From positions 1-16,990 of the forward strand of contig CAYMJV010000066.1 in NCBI GenBank assembly GCA_964390545.1: DNA of 16,990 bases, read 5' to 3'. This document shows positions 1 through 5,947 of this stretch, one piece after another. The notes under the pieces were generated by a model, which saw only the letters and a list, made by a program, of their open reading frames with translations, was not told the DNA's origin and made no database searches. Made by a program: the position numbers and the translations under genes. Each line of letters begins with the position of its first letter. The stretch's first letter is position 1. Origin of the DNA: CAYMJV01 sp964390545. GTDB taxonomy: Bacteria > Desulfobacterota > BSN033 > UBA1163.

Positions 1-11
1 TGGGCGGGGCT

Positions 12-275
12 TCACTTGATTCGCTTCAATCGGGGATGCCCTGAGGAGGGAGAAGGTTTCTCTTTTCCCTTCTTCTTTTTCAGCATATTCTCATTGAAGA
101 GTGTATTTTTCAGGCTGACGGCATTGATCATGCAGTAGACGATCACGGCCTTCTCCCAATCCTTCGTTCCATCGAATTGTTCAATTCTCAATCGGTACTT
201 TTCCCTCAGATTGGCCAGAGAGGCTTCATCATAGGCCAAGAGCTGCTCAGCCAGTTTTTCAAGTACCTTTTCCAT
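12..275 (-). CDS. Small charged hypothetical protein (87 aa)
   Basis: I do not recognise a named family. The protein opens with an amphipathic helical stretch (MEKVLEKLAEQLLAYDEASL), has a more hydrophobic middle around residues 43-56 (VIVYCMINAVSL), and ends in a very basic, proline/serine-rich tail with a KKKK run, which suggests a soluble protein with a disordered C-terminus. The ATG at 275 is preceded on the minus strand by a purine-rich GGGAGAG at good Shine-Dalgarno spacing, which supports a real gene. It is the last gene visible of the minus-strand set, and a palindromic G/C-run repeat separates it from the zinc-ribbon gene upstream. There is no signal peptide or clear membrane segment. 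Function unknown. Confidence 0.6.
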   Translation of the reverse strand: MEKVLEKLAEQLLAYDEASLANLREKYRLRIEQFDGTKDWEKAVIVYCMINAVSLKNTLFNENMLKKKKGKEKPSPSSGHPRLKRIK

Positions 276-295
276 GGTCTCTCCCTAATCCTCCA

Positions 296-356
296 CACCC
301 CCCTTTAATAAAGTCGGTACGACTCGAAACCGAGGGGGGCAAGGGGGGATTATCCA
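296..356. repeat. Palindromic C-run/G-run intergenic repeat, copy 1
   Basis: A C-run arm (CACCCCCCTTTA) faces a G-run arm (GAGGGGGGCAAGGGGGGATT) around a 25-30 bp centre. The right edge, GGGGGGC-A-AGGGGGGATTATC followed by TTTCAT-like sequence, matches the right edge of the element at 13371-13415, so both belong to one dispersed family. It could form a hairpin in RNA. The extended reading frame of the zinc-ribbon gene ends in the ATTATC at its right boundary (stop at 350-352). Confidence 0.7.
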
Positions 357-424
357 TCTTCATATTTTTTTTCGCATTTTTCACACAGATGATCCTTCAA
401 AGGAAAACGGCCTCTTCTCGTCCT

Positions 425-628
425 TTATTGGCCACATCCTCTGCAAAGAAAGAGATGGTCCAGGCAGGTCGGACAGTAATAATACCCAATGTGGTTGGGA
501 TGAGATTTTGCGCAAGCCCTCTCTTGACCGCTGATATCGAAACAGAGACATCTTCTGCAACGATAGCAGAATTCAAAGAAATGCGGGTCCAGAGCCGCAC
601 CGCAAACCTCACAGTGATGGAGCTCCAT
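425..628 (-). CDS. Small cysteine-rich zinc-ribbon protein, possibly truncated by an in-frame stop
   Basis: This 67-residue protein is dominated by CxxC pairs: C6/C9, C21/C24 with C27/C29, C52/C55 and C62/C65, plus C39 and several histidines. That density predicts binding of two or more zinc ions, as in zinc ribbons or treble clefs acting in protein or nucleic-acid contacts; no specific family is recognised. Reading past the TAA at 425-427, the same frame stays open for 24 more codons to a second TAA at 350-352. That extension contains another CxxC (residues 82 and 85 of the extended protein) that would complete a ribbon with C62/C65. The visible gene may therefore be a nonsense-interrupted form of a 91-93 residue protein. 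The ATG at 628 has only a weak upstream purine stretch. It lies between repeat-bearing spacers on both sides. Confidence 0.6.
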   Translation of the reverse strand: MELHHCEVCGAALDPHFFEFCYRCRRCLCFDISGQERACAKSHPNHIGYYYCPTCLDHLFLCRGCGQ

Positions 629-637
629 ACCTGATCC

Positions 638-734
638 GTTAGAGGTTTGAGGGCGAAGGTCAGAGGCTAAATCTTTTTCCTTTCTAAAAATTAGGAATTT
701 GCCTCAAACCTTAAACCTTAGACCTCAAGCCTCA
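638..734. repeat. Degenerate CCTTAAA-type array with inverted arms, copy 1
   Basis: The left part reads GTTAGAGGTTTGAGGG and the right part reads CCTCAAACCTTAAACCTT followed by AGACCTCAAGCCTCAA, so the arms are imperfect reverse complements around an AT-rich centre. The spacer between the PaaK-like gene and priA (2555-2676) has the same design. It could fold as a long imperfect hairpin in the transcript. No gene is seen here. Confidence 0.6.
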
Positions 735-742
735 ATCGTGGT

Positions 743-1249
743 TCAGGGTGCAAACTTTGTGACCTGATGGGGAGCCTCAAAGGTCTCGTGCAGAACCCTC
801 ATGGCATCCTCTATTTCATCCGCTTGAATCAAACAGCAACAGCTAGAGATGGATGTGCTGATGGCTAAGACATTAATCCCTGCTGATCCCAGGGCATGGA
901 ACATCAAACCCGAGATCATGGGTCTTTCTCTAAAATGGGGGCCGAAAACGCTGATCATCGCCACATTCGGTTGGTAGGAAATTCCCTTTGCCTCGATCAG
1001 GGGTTTAGCTTTTTCTAAAACTTCTATGGCTTCTTCCAGATACTTCTGATCGATACAAAAGGTCATGTTTCCACTTCCTTCGATGTCGGCGGTCAGGACG
1101 ATAAATTCGATGTTGATATTCTGTTCTCCCATGGCATGAAGGACCGTCCCCGTCACATCGGGCCGATCCGGCAGTGAGAGGATGCTCACCGTTGCCAGGC
1201 CGGTGCTGGCCATAATCCCACCCACCTTAATCTTTCCTTCGCTCCCCAT
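743..1249 (-). CDS. Tandem ACT-domain regulatory protein
   Basis: The 168-residue protein carries two ACT domains arranged like the C-terminal regulatory half of aspartokinase. The first begins around ATVSILSLPDRPDVTGTVLHAM. The second has the hallmark ISVFG-PHFRERP-ISGLMFHALGSAGINVLAISTS pattern. ACT pairs bind amino acids or small ligands; the kinase domain is absent, so this is a stand-alone sensor or regulator. In the position where aspartokinases read SxIxISxLI it reads SISSCCCLI, an uncommon run of three cysteines. The gene begins about 5 bp after the upstream acyl-CoA ligase gene ends, so the two are surely co-transcribed. ACT proteins often accompany PaaK-type ligases in anaerobes, and an allosteric or stabilising role towards the ligase is inferred. 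I chose ATG 1249 because GGGAG lies 8 nt upstream; a TTG at 1264 is too close to its GGAGG, and ATG 1213 remains possible. Confidence 0.85.
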   Translation of the reverse strand: MGSEGKIKVGGIMASTGLATVSILSLPDRPDVTGTVLHAMGEQNINIEFIVLTADIEGSGNMTFCIDQKYLEEAIEVLEKAKPLIEAKGISYQPNVAMISVFGPHFRERPMISGLMFHALGSAGINVLAISTSISSCCCLIQADEIEDAMRVLHETFEAPHQVTKFAP

Positions 1250-1254
1250 CCCTT

Positions 1255-2532
1255 CTACTCCCAAATCCTCCGGTCATCAATCTTTTTACCTCGATCCGGA
1301 ATGCCCCCCTTCACCGTAAAGACCACCTCCCCCTTCACCTTGAGAACCTCCTGGACCTCCCTCTCAATTCCTCTCTTCAGGTTAACCTTGTCAGCCACCA
1401 CCTCCTTCAGTTCGATATAAATCGTCATCTCATCACGATAATCTTTCCTGGTTACCACAATTTGGAAGTTAGCCACCGTTGGAAATCTCGCCATCACTTC
1501 ATCCACTTGCCAGGGATGAATGAAAATCCCAAAAACTTTAGTCACCTGATCGGTACGGCCCATAATCTTTCCGAGACGCATCGAAGTGCGACCGCAAGGA
1601 CATAGGCCTTTTATCAAGTAGGAAAGGTCGCCAGTGGCAAAGCGAATCATTGGGAAGGTTTTGCTGAAAGTGGTGGCGACAATCTCTCCAGTGGCGCCGG
1701 TCTCTAACTGCTTCCCAGTCTCTGTATCCACGATCTCCACCATCACATCCTCGGGAATATGCATCCCGCTCTTTTCCGGACATTCGTATCCAAGGCAACC
1801 CAAATCCACGGTGCCATAAGCCTGGCGGACGAGGATATCGAGTTTCCCTTCTAATTTTTGCCGAAGCGATTCCGGGAACATCTCTGCACCGACAAAGGTA
1901 GCCTTCAGAAAAAGATCCTTTCTGAGATCAAGGTGCATGCCCTCTGCTGCTTCGGTAATGGCCATAAGGAAACTGGGCGTTCCCAAGAATCCTGTTACAT
2001 GGAGTTGTCGCATCAATTGGATCTGCATAGAGATGTTGCCTGGACCGACGGGTACAACCGTGGCGCCCAGCATCTGCAGGGACTCATCGAGCATGAGGGC
2101 TAAGGGTGTTACGTGGTAATTGAAAGTATTTAGAACAACATCCCCTTTTCTCAGACCGCAGGCATAGAGAGCCTGAGCCCAACGGATGTCCTGATACCCC
2201 CACTCTCCAGGTTCAAATACCGGTCCGGGGGACATGTAGATTCTTCTCAACCCTTTTTTGGGAATGACCTCAAATCCTCCAAAAGGAGGGTTTCCTTTTT
2301 GAGCGGAGACCAACTCTGCTTTCTTGGTAATGGGCAAACGCTCCAGATCCTTGAGATCCCTGATCACTTCAGGCTTTAACCCCAATGAATCAAACCTTGA
2401 CCGAATCGACTTCGAATGGCGATATCCATAGCGAAGGATCTCGGAGAGTCTCTTTTTCAGATAAGCTTCCCTTTTCCTTTTCGACATCGTCTCCTTTTCT
2501 CTATTGAAATAACCCTTCACCCGATCGATCAT
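1255..2532 (-). CDS. Phenylacetate-CoA ligase family (PaaK-like) adenylate-forming enzyme
   Basis: A 425-residue member of the ANL superfamily, PaaK-like branch, expected to activate an aryl or related carboxylate to its acyl-AMP and then its CoA thioester in the cytoplasm. Visible family blocks, numbered from an upstream TTG at 2550, are QAYGTVD (243-249), MIRFATGDLS (301-310), CPCGRTSMRLG (317-327) and GRTDQVTKVFG (331-341), the last leading into the C-terminal AMP-binding lobe. The usual Ser/Thr/Gly-rich P-loop (SSGTTG type) is replaced by MSPGPVFEPGEW near 106-117, so phosphate binding is atypical; some PaaK-like proteins of unknown substrate share this form as far as I recall. ATG 2532 is preferred over TTG 2550 because GAGAGG precedes it. 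It forms a tight operon with the ACT protein. Substrate cannot be fixed from sequence. Confidence 0.88.
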   Translation of the reverse strand: MIDRVKGYFNREKETMSKRKREAYLKKRLSEILRYGYRHSKSIRSRFDSLGLKPEVIRDLKDLERLPITKKAELVSAQKGNPPFGGFEVIPKKGLRRIYMSPGPVFEPGEWGYQDIRWAQALYACGLRKGDVVLNTFNYHVTPLALMLDESLQMLGATVVPVGPGNISMQIQLMRQLHVTGFLGTPSFLMAITEAAEGMHLDLRKDLFLKATFVGAEMFPESLRQKLEGKLDILVRQAYGTVDLGCLGYECPEKSGMHIPEDVMVEIVDTETGKQLETGATGEIVATTFSKTFPMIRFATGDLSYLIKGLCPCGRTSMRLGKIMGRTDQVTKVFGIFIHPWQVDEVMARFPTVANFQIVVTRKDYRDEMTIYIELKEVVADKVNLKRGIEREVQEVLKVKGEVVFTVKGGIPDRGKKIDDRRIWE

Positions 2533-2554
2533 TGTCCACCTCTCATTCAAGACT

Positions 2555-2676
2555 GAGGTTAGAGGTCTTAGGTTGGAGGCAAAAACTTTTCATCAAACCT
2601 TAATCTTCAAAAATTTCTTAGCCATTGCCTCAAGCCTAAAACCTAAAACCTAAAACCTAAAACCTAAAACCTAAGG
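2555..2676. repeat. CCTAAAA tandem array with inverted left arm, copy 2
   Basis: Five perfect tandem CCTAAAA heptamers run from 2635 to 2669, followed by a partial CCTAA to 2674. The left part (GAGGTTAGAGGTCTTAGGTT then GGAGGC) contains the complementary TTAGG/GAGG words, making an imperfect inverted structure around an AT-rich centre. The same layout is seen at 638-734. The array is telomere-like in appearance but internal to the sequence. No gene is seen in this spacer between priA and the ligase gene. Confidence 0.75.
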
Positions 2677-2683
2677 CCTTCCA

Positions 2684-5149
2684 TTATAGGATAAAGACAG
2701 GATCCACATCAATATCCAGATGGACCCCTCTCCCTTTCGTTTGAGCCTCCATATGCGACGCCAACGCCTGAGCGAATTGATGCAGCGCCTGGGAAGACTT
2801 CCCTTTCACAAGCATCTGCCATCGGAATTTCCCTTTCATTTTAGTAAAAGGGGCGGCACTCGGACCCAGGATCTCCATCCCCTTCGGGTACTTTTTCTTC
2901 AATAAAGTTCGTCCAACCTTTCCTAACTCTTCAGCCATCGTCTCTGTTCCTTTTTCACTGTTACCGGTCAATCTGAAATTGATGAGCCTGGAGAAAGGGG
3001 GATAATCAAGGGCCTTTCGGAACTGGCACTCCTCTTGATAAAACCCGATGAAATCGTGATCCTTCGCTCTTAAAATACTGTAGTGATCTGGATTGAACGT
3101 TTGAATGATCACTTCACCCAGAACTTCTCCTCTTCCCGCTCGTCCCGCGACCTGGGTGAGAAGCTGAAAGGTCCTCTCGCTTGAGCGAAAGTCAGGAAAA
3201 TGGAGGGAGGTGTCCGCGGAGACCACTCCCACAAAGGTCACATTCGGAAAATCATGGCCTTTGACGATCATCTGCGTTCCCACTAAGATATCAATCTTAC
3301 CGGACTCGAGCCCTTTGAGTATCTGCTGATGGGCACGCCTTCGGGAAGTCGTATCCCGATCCATCCTGCTCACCTGCGCCCCGGGGAATAAGTCTCGGAT
3401 TTCCTGTTCCAGGCGTTCCGTCCCGATACCCATCCCCTTGAGACGATCGCCCTGGCATTGAGGACAACTTCCTGGTGCAGAGATGCGATAATCACAATAA
3501 TGGCATCGGAGAGAATGATCCTTCAAATGATGGGTGAGGGTCACACTGCAGTTGGGGCATTTGAAGGTGAACCCACAATCCGGACAAAGAATAAATTGAG
3601 CAAACCCCCTGCGATTAAGAAAGAGGAGGCTCTGCTTTTTCGCTTCCATATTTTTCTGGAGGGCCATCTTTACCTTCTCTGAAAGAAGGCCTCCTTCTCC
3701 CTTTATGTCCACCACCTCCACCCGAGGCAGGGGTTTCCCCTTGATCCTCTCCGGAAGAGAAAGAAGATGAAACTTTCCCTTCTCTGCATTATAGAACGAT
3801 TCCAAGGAAGGAGTTGCTGTTCCCAGAAGAAGCGTTGCCTCATCCTGCTTTGCCCGGACCACGGCGAGATCCCGCGCATGATACTTCAGTTTCTCTTCCT
3901 GTTTATAAGACGGTTCATGCTCCTCATCCACGACGATGATCCCAACTTTTTTGAAAGGAGCAAAGATCGCAGAGCGGGCACCCAATGCAATCTTCACTTC
4001 TCCCTTCCAAATCCTCCTCCATTGGTCATATCGCTCTCCTCTGCCAAGACCACTGTGAAGGAGGCTGAGGTTTTCTCCGAATCGATCTTTGAATCTAGAA
4101 AGAATCTGAGGGGTGAGGGAGATCTCCGGGACAAGGACGATGGCCTCCCTTCCTTGGTTCAGAACCTCTTCGATGGCCCGAAGGTAGATCTCTGTCTTAC
4201 CACTTCCTGTCACACCGTGAAGGAGGAAGGGAGAGAATCGTTTTGAATGAATCCCTTTCAAAATCTCATGAAGAACGATTTCTTGATGAGAAGTCAGCTC
4301 CGGTTTGGGATAGGCTTTCAGTTCAGGACGAGCGGAGAGGTCTCGAAGGACCTCTTTAAATGAAATCGCAATCAGCCCTGAAACATGGAGGGATTGGATG
4401 GCTTTAGAAGGAGATTTAAATTTCTTACTCAACTCGGAATAGGGGACTTCGCCCTTCTCTTCAATCCATTTCAGGATCTCTGTTTGCTTTTTCGAAAGAG
4501 GGCGAACCGCTCCGCCAGCTCGATGCTGGACCATTTTTTCAAATTTTGGTTTAACTTCTTTATCTTCCACCTCGGCATCGATTTTCAGAAGCCCTTTTGT
4601 CTTCCAGAGGAGGAGTTGGGACCTTGAAACCTCTTCTGGAAAGATCTTCAAGATTTTCCTTAAACCAACCTTCCCGAATTTTCCGATCTCACCGAGAATC
4701 TTTTCCTGATTCGGCGCCAGACCCCCTTTGCTCAAACCGTCCATTCCTTCCTGTGTGAGGCTGAGGATCAGCTCGCTCTTTAGGTTTAGCCCGGGAGGAA
4801 GGCCGGTTTTAATCACCTCTCCCAATGGATAGAGGTAGTAAGTTGAGATCCATCGGCAGAAACGGAGCCATTGAGGATCGATCAAAGGAACGTCATCAAG
4901 AAGGTCGTTAACTTCCCGCAACTTTTCTTCGATCCCTTGTGGAGGATGATCGAGGAGGTCAAGCACAAAACCAGTGACTTTTCTTCCCTTGAAAGGGACA
5001 AGCACCCTCATCCCCACCTGAAGAGAGCCTTTCATCTTATCAGGGATGCGGTAATGGAAGGTCTTCGAGACAGGAAGCCCGACGGCCACTTCAACAATTT
5101 CTTTCATCGTCCCCAAATTATCTTCTTTAGGGTGGTTTGTCAAATCCAT
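2684..5149 (-). CDS. priA: Primosomal protein N' (replication-restart helicase PriA)
   Basis: PriA recognises stalled forks and D-loops, unwinds DNA 3'-5' and directs reassembly of the replisome. The 821-residue protein has the N-terminal 3'-DNA-end-binding region (IVEVAVGLPVSKTFHYRIP), Walker A GVTGSGKT at 312-319, the DEEH box at 408-411, and the PriA zinc region with eight cysteines: C522, C525, C531, C534, C549, C552, C562 and C565. Helicase motifs follow (GTERLEQEI; QMIVKGHDFPNVTFVGVVSAD; QVAGRAGR), and it ends near DIDVDPVFIL, typical of full-length PriA. ATG 5149 sits close to an AGGAAAGG; an internal ATG at 5107 (MKEIVEVAV), with GGGG upstream, matches the usual family N-terminus and may be the true start. 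It is transcribed divergently from the toxin-antitoxin pair. All key residues are intact. Confidence 0.97.
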   Translation of the reverse strand: MDLTNHPKEDNLGTMKEIVEVAVGLPVSKTFHYRIPDKMKGSLQVGMRVLVPFKGRKVTGFVLDLLDHPPQGIEEKLREVNDLLDDVPLIDPQWLRFCRWISTYYLYPLGEVIKTGLPPGLNLKSELILSLTQEGMDGLSKGGLAPNQEKILGEIGKFGKVGLRKILKIFPEEVSRSQLLLWKTKGLLKIDAEVEDKEVKPKFEKMVQHRAGGAVRPLSKKQTEILKWIEEKGEVPYSELSKKFKSPSKAIQSLHVSGLIAISFKEVLRDLSARPELKAYPKPELTSHQEIVLHEILKGIHSKRFSPFLLHGVTGSGKTEIYLRAIEEVLNQGREAIVLVPEISLTPQILSRFKDRFGENLSLLHSGLGRGERYDQWRRIWKGEVKIALGARSAIFAPFKKVGIIVVDEEHEPSYKQEEKLKYHARDLAVVRAKQDEATLLLGTATPSLESFYNAEKGKFHLLSLPERIKGKPLPRVEVVDIKGEGGLLSEKVKMALQKNMEAKKQSLLFLNRRGFAQFILCPDCGFTFKCPNCSVTLTHHLKDHSLRCHYCDYRISAPGSCPQCQGDRLKGMGIGTERLEQEIRDLFPGAQVSRMDRDTTSRRRAHQQILKGLESGKIDILVGTQMIVKGHDFPNVTFVGVVSADTSLHFPDFRSSERTFQLLTQVAGRAGRGEVLGEVIIQTFNPDHYSILRAKDHDFIGFYQEECQFRKALDYPPFSRLINFRLTGNSEKGTETMAEELGKVGRTLLKKKYPKGMEILGPSAAPFTKMKGKFRWQMLVKGKSSQALHQFAQALASHMEAQTKGRGVHLDIDVDPVFIL

Positions 5150-5222
5150 CCTTTCCTTTCGCCTTTGACTTTGATATACTAAAAAAGTGAGGGATCAAAG
5201 GTGAGCTGTGCTATAGGCAAGG

Positions 5223-5251
5223 TTGACTTTTATCTCCTATTTTTTTATCGT
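5223..5251 (+). promoter_or_regulatory. Candidate sigma70-type promoter for the defence island
   Basis: TTGACT (5223-5228, 5 of 6 to consensus), then 17 bp, then TATCGT (5246-5251, 4 of 6). Transcription would start near 5258, giving a very short leader before the AAGGA and ATG of the antitoxin. The spacing is ideal but the -10 is weak, and the AT-rich spacer makes chance matches likely. Confidence 0.35.
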
Positions 5252-5271
5252 TGAAGAGAAGGAACTCCACC

Positions 5272-5496
5272 ATGCCGAACATTACGTTTGAAATACCCAG
5301 TGAAATTAAGAAAATCCTGTCTGACCATCCAGAGATTAAATGGGATAAAGTGGTTACCGATACCCTGTGGAATTATGCGAAGAAAATCCGCCTCATGGAC
5401 AAGATTGCCTCTAAGAGTAAACTATCCATCCAGGACGTTGACAAACTTGATAAAACAGTAAAAGCCCGCCTGTTGAAACATTACAGAAAGACATAA
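5272..5496 (+). CDS. VapB-like antitoxin (74 aa)
   Basis: A small protein starting MPNITFEIPSEIKKIL, an N-terminal beta-strand plus helix pattern as in ribbon-helix-helix DNA-binding antitoxins, followed by charged helices (SIQDVDKLDKTVKARLLKHY) that would wrap the toxin. I start at ATG 5272 because AAGGA lies 9 nt upstream; a TTG at 5251 would add seven residues with no better signal. Its TAA overlaps the ATG of the PIN-domain gene (TAATG), the classic coupled antitoxin-then-toxin order. Expected role: neutralise the toxin and autorepress the operon. The family match is by pattern and position only. Confidence 0.75.
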   Translation: MPNITFEIPSEIKKILSDHPEIKWDKVVTDTLWNYAKKIRLMDKIASKSKLSIQDVDKLDKTVKARLLKHYRKT

Positions 5497-5915
5497 TGAT
5501 ACTCATCCTCAACACGAGTATTCTTATCTCTTCTCTTATCAAGGATTCCGTAACCCGACAGATACTTCTACTTCCCTCCATGAAATTTTATCTTCCTGAA
5601 TATGCTTTTGAAGAAATAGAGGCCCATAAGATGAAAATAAGCAGGTTGAGCAGATTATCAACGGATGAGATTGATATCCTCTTGAATTTGTTGTTGGAGA
5701 ATATCTCCATCATCCCTGGCCAAACCATCCAGCCGTGCCTTAGCGAAGCTGAAGTAATGATAGGCAGAATCGATCCGAATGACATCCCCTTTCTGGCTTT
5801 AGCCCTTGCCACCGAGAATGATGGTATATGGTCAAATGATCGGCATTTTGAAGCGATAAAACAGATTAGGATCTGGAAGACCTCGGATCTACTAAAATAT
5901 CTTAAGAAGGAGTAG
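5496..5915 (+). CDS. PIN-domain protein, VapC-like toxin ribonuclease
   Basis: The 139-residue protein has the PIN layout: an N-terminal strand ILILNTSILISSLIK, a central acidic helix (YAFEEIEAHK, residues 36-45), DPNDIPFLALALA with D96 near the middle of the active site, and IWSNDRHFEAI with D115. Classical PIN nucleases use four acidic residues to hold metal ions for RNA cleavage. Here the first, normally Asp in a D-T/S-N/S motif, reads as Asn (N6, codon AAC), so activity may be reduced or lost. Translation is coupled to the antitoxin by a 1-bp TAATG overlap. Its last codons contain the AAGGAG that serves the next tiny ORF. It is probably a toxin of a VapBC-type pair; a PIN-like role within a defence operon is an alternative. 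Confidence 0.82.
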   Translation: MILILNTSILISSLIKDSVTRQILLLPSMKFYLPEYAFEEIEAHKMKISRLSRLSTDEIDILLNLLLENISIIPGQTIQPCLSEAEVMIGRIDPNDIPFLALALATENDGIWSNDRHFEAIKQIRIWKTSDLLKYLKKE

Positions 5916-5920
5916 TTCAT

Positions 5921-5947
5921 ATGCTCGGCCTCTCAAGCCTATCATGA
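5921..5947 (+). CDS. Eight-codon leader ORF coupled to the R-M gene
   Basis: A perfect AAGGAG Shine-Dalgarno (5907-5912), at the very end of the PIN gene, is spaced 8 nt from ATG 5921. The frame reads MLGLSSLS then TGA at 5945-5947. That stop overlaps the ATG of the R-M gene (ATGA, 5944-5947). The R-M ATG has no convincing Shine-Dalgarno of its own, so ribosomes finishing the leader probably reinitiate on it. This is direct sequence geometry; translation of the peptide is inferred. Confidence 0.5.
   Translation: MLGLSSLS

Noticed and set aside
2635..2674. Possible CRISPR or telomere
   Set aside because: Seven-base units with no spacers and an internal chromosomal position; simple tandem array only.
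3767..4246. 159-aa plus-strand ORF inside priA
   Set aside because: Opposite-strand shadow of priA; composition is low-complexity and the priA frame is fully conserved with intact motifs.
5588..5920. 110-aa minus-strand ORF over the PIN gene
   Set aside because: Antisense shadow; the plus-strand PIN frame has the coupled start and recognisable motifs.
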